This document shows positions 16,998 through 25,133 of a DNA stretch of 64,000 nucleotides, piece by piece. A program made the translations under genes and the position numbers. The stretch comes from Mycolicibacterium mucogenicum DSM 44124. GTDB lineage: Bacteria; Actinomycetota; Actinomycetes; Mycobacteriales; Mycobacteriaceae. Every line of letters starts with the position of its first letter. Position 1 is the stretch's first letter. The DNA lies in assembly GCF_005670685.2 (NCBI RefSeq), contig NZ_CP062008.1:2852001-2916000 (forward strand), written 5' to 3'. The notes beneath the pieces are model-generated. The model saw only the letters and a program-made list of their open reading frames with translations, ran no database searches and had not been told where the DNA came from.

Positions 16998-18621
16998 GCC
17001 GACCGTCGCCGAGATCGTCGCCCTGCCGGTCATCCAGCAGGGCGAGCCCGAGATTCTCTGCGCAACCGGGTTCGACCGCCCGATCCGGTGGGTCCACGTC
17101 AGTGATGTCCCGGACCTCTCGGAAGTCCTGCAGGGTGGCGAGCTGGTGCTGACGACGGGTGCCGCGCTGCGGGCCGCGCCGCTGGAGTACCTGCGGTCGG
17201 TGGCGGCCGCGCACGCCGTCGGCGTCATCGTCGAATTGGGCGCCGGGGCCGTGCCGCTGCCGGTCAATGTCGGGTCGATCGCCGAAGAGTTGGGTCTGGC
17301 CCTGGTGGCGGTGCGCCGGGTGATCAAGTTCGTCGAGGTGACCGAACAGGTGCACCGGGTGATCGTCGCCGACCAGTACCAGGAGGTCGATTTCGCGCGG
17401 CAGACGCACGAGGTGTTCACCGACCTGAGCATGCGCCGGGCGACGCCCGCCGGGATCGCCGAGGCGGCGGCGAATCTGCTCGGCGCGCCCGTCGTCCTCG
17501 AGGACCTCACGCACCAGGCGATCGCGGTGGCGACGGCCGGGCGTCCGACCCCAGATGTGTTGCGGGACTGGCAACGTCGGTCCCGTCAGCACGAGACCGG
17601 GGCCGTGCGGACCGACGACTGGGTGATCAGCGAGGTGGGCCGCGGCGAGGATGCGTGGGGCCGCCTGATCGCGCTGAGTCCGTCGGACGACGTGGCGGGC
17701 CGGTTCACGATGGTGCTGGAGCGGGCGTCCCAGGCGCTGGTGCTGCACCGCATGGCCGAGCGCGGCCGTACCGACATCGAACATCAGGCGCAGGCCGGCC
17801 TGCTGGAAGATGTTGCGCGCGAACGCATCCGATTCGAAGATGAGGCGACCGCGCGCGCCTTCGCGCTGGGCTTGCGGCCGGCGGCGCAGTACCTGCCCGT
17901 GACGCTGCGGATCGCGGGCTGGGCCGCGCCGGATGGTTCCGACGCCGACCCGGTGTCCGAACAACGCCGCAGTGCGCGCCTGCTCGATGTCGTCACCCGG
18001 GCGGTGAAGGCGTTGGGGCACACCGGATTGTTCTCACTGCGCGGGCCCGGCGAGATCGCCATGGTGTTGTCGCTGAACGCGCGCGCGGGCAGCGCGCTCG
18101 AACCTCTCGGCCGGGCACTGCGGCGCGACGCCCAACGTGCCGTCGACGCCCAGGGCCTGGTGCTCGGCGTCGGTACGCCGGCGCCGGGGCTTATCGACGC
18201 GATCCATCGCATCACCGATGCCGCCCATGTCGCCGAGGCGGCGCTGTCGCTGCCCGCCTCGCAGCGGGTCTGCTTCCGGGTCGCCGACATCAGGCTGCGC
18301 GGGCTGCTGTCGATGCTGCGGACCGACCCACGGGTGCAGCGGTTCGCCGAAGGGGAGCTGCGCGCGCTGATCCTGCACGACATGGAGACCGGTGACGGTC
18401 TGCTCGACGTGCTGCGCGGATACCTCGAACTCGGCGGCAACAAGTCGGCGCTCGCGTCGCGGCTGCACCTGAGTCGCCCGTCGCTGTACGCGAAACTGGG
18501 CCGCATCGAGCAGATTCTGGGCGTCGATCTTGCCGACGGCGAGTCGGCGACCTCGCTGCATGTGGCGTTGCTGATCCTGGAGACACGCAACGCTTTCGGT
18601 GGCGGCGGCGCACCGCTGTGA
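16996..18621 (+). CDS. PucR-family transcriptional regulator
   Basis: Regulator of 541 residues with the PucR layout: N-terminal purine-catabolism-regulator domain (MPTVAEIVALPVIQQGEPEIL onward, about 1-125), a central GGDEF-like region and a C-terminal helix-turn-helix (about 470-520; GGNKSALASRLHLSRPSLYAKLGRIEQILG). Family members respond to catabolic substrates such as purines, GABA or proline and act on divergent genes. Here the divergent operon starts with mmsA. A palindrome overlaps its own start codon, suggesting autoregulation. Confidence 0.9.
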   Translation: MPTVAEIVALPVIQQGEPEILCATGFDRPIRWVHVSDVPDLSEVLQGGELVLTTGAALRAAPLEYLRSVAAAHAVGVIVELGAGAVPLPVNVGSIAEELGLALVAVRRVIKFVEVTEQVHRVIVADQYQEVDFARQTHEVFTDLSMRRATPAGIAEAAANLLGAPVVLEDLTHQAIAVATAGRPTPDVLRDWQRRSRQHETGAVRTDDWVISEVGRGEDAWGRLIALSPSDDVAGRFTMVLERASQALVLHRMAERGRTDIEHQAQAGLLEDVARERIRFEDEATARAFALGLRPAAQYLPVTLRIAGWAAPDGSDADPVSEQRRSARLLDVVTRAVKALGHTGLFSLRGPGEIAMVLSLNARAGSALEPLGRALRRDAQRAVDAQGLVLGVGTPAPGLIDAIHRITDAAHVAEAALSLPASQRVCFRVADIRLRGLLSMLRTDPRVQRFAEGELRALILHDMETGDGLLDVLRGYLELGGNKSALASRLHLSRPSLYAKLGRIEQILGVDLADGESATSLHVALLILETRNAFGGGGAPL

Positions 18622-18622
18622 C

Positions 18623-19264
18623 ATGCTTCTGACCGTGTCGGGCACATCGCAAAACCGTCAGGGCAATGCCACCCGTGCCAAGTTGGTGAAGACGGCCGAG
18701 AAGCTCTTCGCCGAGCAGGGCGTGGATGCCGTCTCCGTGCGCTCGGTCAACGCCGCGGCCGGCCTCGGCGCCGCCTCGGTGCACTACCACTTCGGTTCCA
18801 AGGACGAGTTGCTGCGCGCGGTGGTGCTGGACCTCGGCGCCGCGGTGGGATCGGCGATCCAGGCCAATGTCGATGTGCTGGCGGCAGATTCGGCCGCGCC
18901 GTCACCCGACGCGTTGGTGCGGGCCGTCACCGCGCCCTATCTCGATCTGCTGCGGCGCCAGCGCACCCGCGGCATGCGCTGGATCAAGATCATGGCCCAG
19001 ATCACCCAGGCCGGCCCGGCCGACGAGAACATCGAGCCCAAGCTGCGCGTCGCCCTGCTGGCGCAGGTGCGGCGGGCCTTCCCGAACGCCGACGAGGCCC
19101 GACTCGAGGCGCGCTGGGCGGTGTCGATCATGGGCTTCGTGCAGGGCCTGAGCCGCGCCGACGAATGGGACCGCGCCAAGCTGTCGGCCCCGGCCCTCGA
19201 AGCGTTCTACGAAGACCTCGTGACGTTCGTCGTCGGCGGCACCGAGCGCCTCTTGAACTCTTAA
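18623..19264 (+). CDS. TetR-family regulator
   Basis: TetR-type repressor of 213 residues. The DNA-binding domain lies at about residues 12-60 (KTAEKLFAEQGVDAVSVRSVNAAAGLGAASVHYHFGSKDELLRAVV), followed by an all-helical ligand domain. The ATG at 18623 follows the PucR stop by one base; a GTG at 18635 is an alternative start. A 25-bp palindrome in the gap to the downstream LLM gene is a good operator candidate, so this regulator probably controls the LLM/alcohol dehydrogenase pair. Confidence 0.88.
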   Translation: MLLTVSGTSQNRQGNATRAKLVKTAEKLFAEQGVDAVSVRSVNAAAGLGAASVHYHFGSKDELLRAVVLDLGAAVGSAIQANVDVLAADSAAPSPDALVRAVTAPYLDLLRRQRTRGMRWIKIMAQITQAGPADENIEPKLRVALLAQVRRAFPNADEARLEARWAVSIMGFVQGLSRADEWDRAKLSAPALEAFYEDLVTFVVGGTERLLNS

Positions 19265-19374
19265 CCGCGAGCGGCCGTGTCTGCACGGCAACACGCCGCA
19301 AATAGCGTGCATTCTCGTCGCGTTCGCGGCTGATGAGCGTGCTCAAACAGCGCATTCGGCGGCCGTTATTTGTG

Positions 19375-19399
19375 GATCACTTGATCCAATCGAGTGATC
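19375..19399. promoter_or_regulatory. 25-bp near-perfect palindrome, candidate TetR operator
   Basis: GATCACTTGAT and ATCGAGTGATC form 11-bp half-sites (10 of 11 match as inverted repeats) around a CCA centre. It is located between the TetR gene and the LLM gene, about 60 bp before the GTG start at 19457. The geometry fits a TetR dimer site. Confidence 0.55.
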
Positions 19400-19456
19400 G
19401 GATTACAGTCGGCCGGGCAAGCCGAGACATCCCTCACCCAGAATCAGGAGACCACC

Positions 19457-20701
19457 GTGAGCAGCGTTGCCCAGTGGAGCCCGACGTCCATGAAATTCGG
19501 GGCGTTCCTCGCCCCGTACCATCCGCTCAATGCCGACCCGGCGCTGCAGTTGCGCCGCGACATCGACCTGATGACGCACCTGGACCACCTCGGCTTCGAA
19601 GAGGCGTGGATGGGGGAGCACCATTCGACCGGCTCCGAGATCGTCCCGGCCCCCGATGTTTTCATCGCCGCCGCCGCCGAGCGCACCGAACGCATCCGCT
19701 TCGGCACCGGCGTGATGTCGCTGCCGTACCACCACCCGCTGATCACCGCTGACCGCATCACCCAGCTGGACCTGCAGACCCGCGGCCGCCTGATCGTCGG
19801 CACCGGCCCCGGCAAGATTCCGCTCGACGCGCACATGATGGGCATCACCACCACCAACCAGCGCCGCATGCAGGGTGAGGCCCTGGAGGCCGTGCTCGCC
19901 CTGCTGCGCGGTGAGGTCGTCAACATGGAGACCGACTGGTTCACCCTGCGCGACGCCCGCGCCCAGCTGCCCACCTACAACCCGGCCGGCATCGAGGTCG
20001 TCACCGCCTCGACCATCTCGCCCAACGGTTCGGTGCTGGCCGGCAAGCACGGCCTGTCGCTGTTGTCGCTCGCGGCGAGCTCGCAGGCGGGCTATGAATC
20101 ACTGGACCGCAACTGGGGTGTGTACGAACAGGTTTCGGCCGAGAACGGCTACGTCGCCGACCGGTCGACGTGGCGTCTGGTCAACCCGATGTTCATCGCC
20201 GAGACGCGCGAGGAGGCCGAGCGCGCCGTCAGCCGTCGCATCAACCACATCGCCGAGTACGTCAACCGACAGCAGAACATCAACCCGGATTGGGCGCAGA
20301 CCCCGGCCGGCATCATCGACTACTGGCGCAACGAGTCGCTCGGCGAGTTCGGGCAGGCGATCATCGGTACGCCGGAAGACGCCATCGCGCAGATCGATCG
20401 CCTGATCGAGAAGACCGGCGGCTTCGGCACCCTGCTGATCATGCACGTGGATCTCGCCGACTGGGAGAACACCAAGCGCAGCTACGAGCTGTTCGCCTCG
20501 GAGGTCATCCCGCACTTCCGTCGCCGCAACGTCGCGCGGCAGGCCAGTCTGCAGTTCGCGCAGGACAACTCCGAGGTGCTGATCGGCAACCTCGTCGGCG
20601 CAATCACCAAGGCGTACACCGATTACTACGGCCGGCCGACCGATCTCCCCGCCACTCCGGCGCCCTCGACCGAACTCAACACCGCAGGAGCACACGCATG
20701 A
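19457..20701 (+). CDS. LLM-class flavin-dependent oxidoreductase
   Basis: Luciferase-like monooxygenase of 414 residues, group using FMN supplied by a separate reductase. The N-terminal KFGAFLAPYHPLNADPALQLRRDIDLMTHLDHLGFEEAWMGEHH region and the strand IRFGTGVMSLPYHHPLITADRI are typical of the TIM-barrel fold and resemble the limonene-monooxygenase-like subgroup. The GTG at 19457 has a CAGGAG ribosome-binding site. The stop overlaps the next start (ATGA at 20698), so the product may be passed to the alcohol dehydrogenase, as in monoterpene or alcohol oxidation. The substrate is unknown. Confidence 0.85.
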   Translation: MSSVAQWSPTSMKFGAFLAPYHPLNADPALQLRRDIDLMTHLDHLGFEEAWMGEHHSTGSEIVPAPDVFIAAAAERTERIRFGTGVMSLPYHHPLITADRITQLDLQTRGRLIVGTGPGKIPLDAHMMGITTTNQRRMQGEALEAVLALLRGEVVNMETDWFTLRDARAQLPTYNPAGIEVVTASTISPNGSVLAGKHGLSLLSLAASSQAGYESLDRNWGVYEQVSAENGYVADRSTWRLVNPMFIAETREEAERAVSRRINHIAEYVNRQQNINPDWAQTPAGIIDYWRNESLGEFGQAIIGTPEDAIAQIDRLIEKTGGFGTLLIMHVDLADWENTKRSYELFASEVIPHFRRRNVARQASLQFAQDNSEVLIGNLVGAITKAYTDYYGRPTDLPATPAPSTELNTAGAHA

Positions 20702-21744
20702 AGGCAGCACAGTTCATCGACGGCCAGTTCACCGTGACGGACGTTCCGGAGCCCCCGGCCACCGGTCCGGGACAGCTGCGCATCAAGGTGGCCGCGTGCG
20801 GCATCTGTGGCAGTGACCTGAGTATGTCCAAGGACCCGTGCCGCTTCGTTTCCGTCGCCGCCGGGGCGGGCTTCCCGTTCGCGGTGTTCGACGCCACCCG
20901 TCCGGTGGTGCTGGGGCATGAATGGGCGGGCGTCGTCGTCGAAACCGGCGCGGGCGTCGAGGATTTCAAGGTCGACGACCGCGTCACCGGGCTGGGTATC
21001 ACCACCGAGCAGAACGGGATGCCGACCATCATCGGCTACTCGAACGACTACCACGGGGCGTTCGGCGAGTACATCGTCGTCGACGCGTTCTGGGTGCGGC
21101 ACGTGCCCGACGGCCTCTCGCTGGAGCACGCGTCCCTCGCCGAACCACTGCACGTCGGCGAGATGCACATGCAGCAGTCGGGGCTGGCGCCCGCGGACAC
21201 CGCGCTGGTGATCGGCTGCGGCTCGATCGGCCTGGGCACCATCCTCGCCGCGAAGGCCGCCGGCGCACACCTCGTCATCGCCTCGGAGCCGTCGCCGAAG
21301 CGGCGCGAGCTCGCCGCGAAGATGGGCGCCGACATCGTCGTCGACCCCAATGAGCAGGACCCGATCGAGGTCTACAACGAGTTGCTGGCAAGCGGCAAGA
21401 CCGGCGGTGGGCTCTTGATCGCCTACGAGTGCAGCGGCCGGGTCGGCACGCTCAACACCCTGACCCACACGCTGCCGTGGGGTTCGCGGATTCAGGTGGT
21501 GGCATCCCCGTTCGCCGAGGAGACCATCATCCCGGTCGTGGCGCAGATGCGGCAGATCGCGATCAACTTCGGGCACGGCCCGTACGAGCAGGCCTACGAA
21601 AAGGTACTGGCCCGGCTGGCCGCGGGCGAGATCGACGCCGAGGCGCTGATCACCGGACGTACCGGGCTCGACGGCATCGCCGACGCGTTCACCGCCCTGC
21701 GGAATCCGGACGAACACGTCAAGATCCTGGTACTCCCGTCGTGA
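20698..21744 (+). CDS. Zinc-type medium-chain alcohol dehydrogenase
   Basis: MDR-family dehydrogenase of 348 residues. Catalytic zinc ligands are visible as Cys in ACGICGSDL and His in VVLGHEWAG, and the NAD(P)-binding glycine motif is GCGSIGLG. The four-cysteine lobe that binds structural zinc in classical enzymes is absent: the region after DRVTGLG contains no cysteines. The translation starts at the ATG overlapping the LLM stop. Together the two enzymes probably oxidise one substrate in sequence under the upstream TetR. Confidence 0.87.
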   Translation: MKAAQFIDGQFTVTDVPEPPATGPGQLRIKVAACGICGSDLSMSKDPCRFVSVAAGAGFPFAVFDATRPVVLGHEWAGVVVETGAGVEDFKVDDRVTGLGITTEQNGMPTIIGYSNDYHGAFGEYIVVDAFWVRHVPDGLSLEHASLAEPLHVGEMHMQQSGLAPADTALVIGCGSIGLGTILAAKAAGAHLVIASEPSPKRRELAAKMGADIVVDPNEQDPIEVYNELLASGKTGGGLLIAYECSGRVGTLNTLTHTLPWGSRIQVVASPFAEETIIPVVAQMRQIAINFGHGPYEQAYEKVLARLAAGEIDAEALITGRTGLDGIADAFTALRNPDEHVKILVLPS

Positions 21745-21819
21745 TCGTGAGCAGCGTTACCGACGTGTAGCCGTGTCGATCACGGGACAGGCGGGCCCGG
21801 GTGCGGCACAGTTAACTGT

Positions 21820-22209
21820 ATGGCCGGTCAAATGATTCCGAAGCCCAGTGACCTGAAGGCCGCGGCGCAGTCCGCGGTCGATGCCGCCCAGTCCGCCGTC
21901 GAGATGACGCAGGCGGTGGCCAGCGGTGCCATGCGCATCCCGCCGGCCTCCGTCCAACTCGCCGCCCAGGTACCCGATCTCATCGAGAACCTGGCGGTGG
22001 CCACCGAGCGGCTCAACGCGACGATCGACCGCACCGAGCGGTTCATGGCCATGGCCGATCCCATGTTCCGCACGCTCGACGCCCTGCTGCCGCAACTCGA
22101 AGCCCTGGTGAACACCGGCAACGAGGTGTTCCGGCTGCTGTCCAACATCCCCGGGGTGTCGAGGCTGAACCCCTTCAGCGGGGGACCCAAACCGCCGCAA
22201 GACAGGTGA
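21820..22209 (+). CDS. Conserved small helical protein, unknown function
   Basis: Protein of 129 residues, almost all predicted helix, with alternating Ala, Val and polar residues (SDLKAAAQSAVDAAQSAVEMTQAV and LIENLAVATERLNATIDRTERF) giving amphipathic helices, then a Pro/Gly-rich tail. No transmembrane segment or known catalytic motif is seen. It looks like an envelope- or lipid-associated mycobacterial protein, but this is a guess from composition. Its TGA stop lies inside a perfect palindrome shared with the convergent TetR gene end. Confidence 0.65.
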   Translation: MAGQMIPKPSDLKAAAQSAVDAAQSAVEMTQAVASGAMRIPPASVQLAAQVPDLIENLAVATERLNATIDRTERFMAMADPMFRTLDALLPQLEALVNTGNEVFRLLSNIPGVSRLNPFSGGPKPPQDR

Positions 22210-22258
22210 TTTGTGCACGATTTTCCGCGCCGGCCGCGGAAAATCGTGCACAAATCAC
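22206..22258. terminator. Bidirectional palindromic terminator, copy 1
   Basis: A perfect 24-bp stem (22206-22229 with 22235-22258) around the 5-base loop CCGGC. The left arm begins GTGATTTGTGCACGATTTTC. It contains the stop codons of both convergent genes (TGA on each strand). A left arm identical over 24 bases recurs at 25988. The strong stem fits a transcription terminator, though no long T-run follows. Confidence 0.7.
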
Positions 22259-22884
22259 TGCAGGGCGTTGAAGCGCAGCGTCAATCCGTCGATGAATGCG
22301 GTGAGGGCCAGCTCGAAACCGGCCGTGTCGATCTGGTCGGCCTTGCCGCGCAGCAGATGTGCCTGGCCCATGTGCGGGTAGCGGTCGCGGTAGACCTGCA
22401 CGTCGTCGGTGAACCCGCGCGAGAAGGAGCCGACGGTCGATCCGAGCACCAGCGACCGGGTGGCAGCGCCGATCAGAGTCGCTTCGCGCGGTGGCCAGCC
22501 GGCGCCGACCAGGCCGCCGTGTACGGCGTCGGCGATGCGGAGACTGACGTCGCGACGGCCCGGCCCGGTCGCCAGGTAGGGCACGAGATTCGGGTGGGCC
22601 GCCAGCGCGGCGCGGTGCGAGCGGGCCCACGCCGCCAGCGCGTCCTGCCAGTCGTCGCCGCGGTCGAACCCTGACGTGTCGATCTCCCCGGCGACCCGGC
22701 TCGCGACGGCGTCGAGCACGTCGTCCTTGGTGGGGTAGTGCTTGTACAGCGACGACGCCTGCACGCCGAGTTCGGCGGCCAGCTTGCGCATCGACATTTC
22801 GGCGAGGCCGTCGCGATCGATCAATTCCAATGCCGTGTCACGGATGAGTTCGCGGTTGAGCAGCGGTACGCGGGGCCTGCCCAT
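22255..22884 (-). CDS. TetR-family regulator
   Basis: TetR-type repressor of 209 residues starting MGRPRVPLLNRELI at the ATG at 22884, with a GGGAGAAG-like ribosome site just upstream. The helix-turn-helix is LIRDTALELIDRDGLAEMSMRKLAAELGVQASSLYKHYPTKDDVLD, residues about 13-57. It is divergent from the acyl-CoA dehydrogenase gene, and an inverted repeat between them is the likely operator, so fatty or branched acyl-CoA metabolism is the presumed target. Confidence 0.88.
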   Translation of the reverse strand: MGRPRVPLLNRELIRDTALELIDRDGLAEMSMRKLAAELGVQASSLYKHYPTKDDVLDAVASRVAGEIDTSGFDRGDDWQDALAAWARSHRAALAAHPNLVPYLATGPGRRDVSLRIADAVHGGLVGAGWPPREATLIGAATRSLVLGSTVGSFSRGFTDDVQVYRDRYPHMGQAHLLRGKADQIDTAGFELALTAFIDGLTLRFNALQ

Positions 22885-22911
22885 CTGCTTCTCCCTTGAA
22901 TTAGCGAACGT

Positions 22912-22943
22912 TGTTAGCTTATGGTGACAGCAACAAGCTAACA
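22912..22943. promoter_or_regulatory. Inverted repeat in TetR/acyl-CoA dehydrogenase gap
   Basis: TGTTAGCTT (22912-22920) and AAGCTAACA (22935-22943) are perfect 9-bp inverted repeats separated by 14 bases, between the divergent TetR and dehydrogenase starts. It may be an operator for the TetR protein. Confidence 0.45.
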
Positions 22944-22970
22944 CTGTTCACCACTTTTGAGGAGTTGTCT

Positions 22971-24128
22971 GTGAAACGCGAGGTCTACAGCGAAGAGCAT
23001 GAGGATTACCGGGCCATGATCCGGGCCTTCGTCGAGGCCGAGGTCAGTCCGGTCTACGACGAGTGGTTCGAGAAGGGCCTGGTGCCGCGCGAGTTCTACT
23101 ACAAGCTCGGCGAACTCGGCATCTTCGGCGCGGAAATCCCGGAGGAGTACGGCGGCGAGGGCCTGACCTCGTACAAGTTCCAGGCGATCCTCACCGAGGA
23201 ACTCGCCCGCGCCGCGGTGTCGTTCGGTGGCTCCAGTGTGCACGTCGGTCTGTGTCTGCCCTACATCCGCGACATCGGCAACGAAGAGCAGAAGAAGCGC
23301 TGGTTCCCCGGCATGCTCAGCGGCGAGATCATGTTCGCCATCGCGATGACCGAGCCCGGCACCGGTTCCGACCTGGCCGGAATGCGCACCACCGCAAAGC
23401 TTTCCGAGGACGGCACGCACTACGTCCTCAACGGTTCCAAGACCTTCATCACCGGCGGTGTACACGCCGACCGCGTGATCGTCTGCGCGCGTACATCGGC
23501 CCCCAAGGAAGACGACCGCCGCTTCGGCATCTCGCTGCTGGTGGTCGACACCAAGCTGGAGGGCTACTCGGTCGGCCGCAAGCTCGACAAGCTGGGCCTG
23601 CGCTGCTCGGACACCGCCGAGCTCAACTTCACCGACGTCAAGGTCCCGGTCGAGGACATCCTCGGCGAGGCCGACCAGGGCTTCAACTACCTCGGCCAGA
23701 ACCTGCCGCGCGAGCGGCTCGGCATCGCCGTCAGCGCATACGCGCAGGCCAAGGCCGCCGTCCGATTCGCCGTGCAGTACACCAAGGACCGCACCGTGTT
23801 CGGCAAGCCGGTCGCCTCGTTCCAGAACACCAAGTTCGAGCTCGCCGCCTGCCAGGCCGACGTCGACGCGATGGAAGCCGTCGTCGACCGTGCCATGGAA
23901 GCCCACGATCTCGACGAGCTGTCCGCCGCCGACGCCGCCAAGGCCAAGCTGTTCTGCACCGATGCGGCAGCGCGCGTGATCGACCGCTGCCTGCAATTGC
24001 ACGGCGGCTACGGCTACATCAACGAGTACCCGATCGCCCGGCTGTATGCCGACAACCGCGTCGGCCGCATCTACGGCGGTACCAGTGAGGTCATGAAGAT
24101 GATCATCGCCAAGGACATGGGCCTCTAA
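22971..24128 (+). CDS. Acyl-CoA dehydrogenase (FadE-type)
   Basis: FAD-dependent acyl-CoA dehydrogenase of 385 residues, catalysing alpha,beta-dehydrogenation of acyl-CoA. The GTG at 22971 has a GAGGAG ribosome site 6 bases upstream. The signature MTEPGTGSD is at about 126-134. The C-terminal YGGTSE has Gly where medium- and short-chain enzymes carry the catalytic Glu, so Glu248 in LPRERLG is the probable base, as in long-chain and isovaleryl-CoA dehydrogenases. A TetR repressor is divergent and a hairpin follows the stop. Confidence 0.92.
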   Translation: MKREVYSEEHEDYRAMIRAFVEAEVSPVYDEWFEKGLVPREFYYKLGELGIFGAEIPEEYGGEGLTSYKFQAILTEELARAAVSFGGSSVHVGLCLPYIRDIGNEEQKKRWFPGMLSGEIMFAIAMTEPGTGSDLAGMRTTAKLSEDGTHYVLNGSKTFITGGVHADRVIVCARTSAPKEDDRRFGISLLVVDTKLEGYSVGRKLDKLGLRCSDTAELNFTDVKVPVEDILGEADQGFNYLGQNLPRERLGIAVSAYAQAKAAVRFAVQYTKDRTVFGKPVASFQNTKFELAACQADVDAMEAVVDRAMEAHDLDELSAADAAKAKLFCTDAAARVIDRCLQLHGGYGYINEYPIARLYADNRVGRIYGGTSEVMKMIIAKDMGL

Positions 24129-24148
24129 ATCGACTGTCGCAGTGTGCG

Positions 24149-24187
24149 AAGGCGCCCGTCGGAGTAACTTCACTCTCGGGCGCCTTT
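24149..24187 (+). terminator. Intrinsic-type terminator after acyl-CoA dehydrogenase
   Basis: AAGGCGCCCG pairs with CGGGCGCCTT, and inside the loop GAGT pairs with ACTC. A TTT follows the stem. It lies 20 bases after the dehydrogenase stop. Confidence 0.7.
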
Positions 24188-24236
24188 CTGCATTTTCCGG
24201 CTCGGGTGAGGTGCCCGAATCGAGGGAACGACGTAA

Positions 24237-24587
24237 GTGGCAGCCCCACGACACCACGTGCACGTGTGCGACCACCCGCTCACGCGGGGTCAGGCGCGCC
24301 GACTCAGTCGGCGCTTCGCCGTCGCGGGAGTGCAGATCGAGCCCGGACGCCTGCAGGAGATCGCGGCGGGCGCCGCCACCGTCGGCGACGAGCACATCGA
24401 CGTCGCGTTCGCCATGGTCGCCATCAGCTACGTCGAGGACCGCCGCATCGCAAAATTGACGCGCATTCGCCGCCGGATGGGCCGCTGGCTGCCGGTGGGT
24501 GCGATGATCGTGTTGAGTCTGTGTCTGCTCATCAGCCTGGCGATGGCCATGCTGACGCTGATGCAGCCCACGTTCACGGGGGTATGA
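24237..24587 (+). CDS. Small protein with one membrane segment, unknown function
   Basis: Protein of 116 residues from a GTG start at 24237 with GAGGGAA upstream. The first 75 residues are soluble and polar (HVHVCDHPLTRGQARRLSRRFAVAGVQIEPGRLQEIAAG), followed by one hydrophobic segment at about 85-108 (LPVGAMIVLSLCLLISLAMAML). The protein probably sits in the membrane with its N domain in the cytoplasm. Family not recognised. It is followed closely by another membrane protein in the same frame, so the two are likely a pair. Confidence 0.65.
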   Translation: MAAPRHHVHVCDHPLTRGQARRLSRRFAVAGVQIEPGRLQEIAAGAATVGDEHIDVAFAMVAISYVEDRRIAKLTRIRRRMGRWLPVGAMIVLSLCLLISLAMAMLTLMQPTFTGV

Positions 24588-24644
24588 GGAGTCGAGATCG
24601 AGAACGTACTGACGCGGTGGGCGATCGGGGTCATCGCCTTCGCG

Positions 24645-25070
24645 ATGATCGTCGTCGCTGCCGTGTTGCCGTGGTACACCGCGCACAACGAGCATGGCCA
24701 CGGTTCCATGAGCGGCTGGGGGATCTGGGACATCACCGGGAACCTGGGCGCCGCGCTGCGGCCGCTGCCGTTCGCCGTGCTGATCGTGCTCGCTGCCGGC
24801 ACGATGATCGTCGCTGCGATACGCGCCATGTTCGGCACCGCGCTGGCCGCGGCCATCGCGTGCTTCGTGGTCAGTCTGCTGCCGTTGATGACGGGTGGCG
24901 CGGTCGACCGGCGGCTGGCCGGAAGTGATTCTGTCGCAGTGGTTCTCGGTCAGGCGGTCACGCCGATGATCGCCATCGGCATCGTGGCCTGCGTGGTGAC
25001 CTGGATCGGCTATGCGCGGTGCGTGCTGCGCGCGGCGCCGAGAGCCGAAGTCGAGGTCCAGCCGGTCTGA
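24645..25070 (+). CDS. Membrane protein with about four hydrophobic segments
   Basis: Predicted membrane protein, 141 residues from the first canonical in-frame start. Hydrophobic segments lie at about residues 1-11, 43-62, 69-85 and 105-124. The start is doubtful: an ATG at 24645 cuts the first segment (RWAIGVIAFAMIVVAAVLPWYTA) in half, while the open frame continues upstream to the stop of the previous gene with no ATG, GTG or TTG. A GAGGAG ribosome site (24586-24591) precedes ATC at 24597, giving xENVLTRWAIG, a natural N terminus. Function unknown. Confidence 0.6.
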   Translation: MIVVAAVLPWYTAHNEHGHGSMSGWGIWDITGNLGAALRPLPFAVLIVLAAGTMIVAAIRAMFGTALAAAIACFVVSLLPLMTGGAVDRRLAGSDSVAVVLGQAVTPMIAIGIVACVVTWIGYARCVLRAAPRAEVEVQPV

Positions 25071-25133
25071 CCGGCATTCCACTGATCGGACGTTCGCCCT
25101 GTCCGGGCCCGTGCCCTGCGATTTACTTCGGCC

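Noticed and set aside
16882..18021. Upstream extension of mmsA to about 879 codons
   Set aside because: The added part is antisense to PucR and has no domain; mmsA has a normal length and start at 16881.
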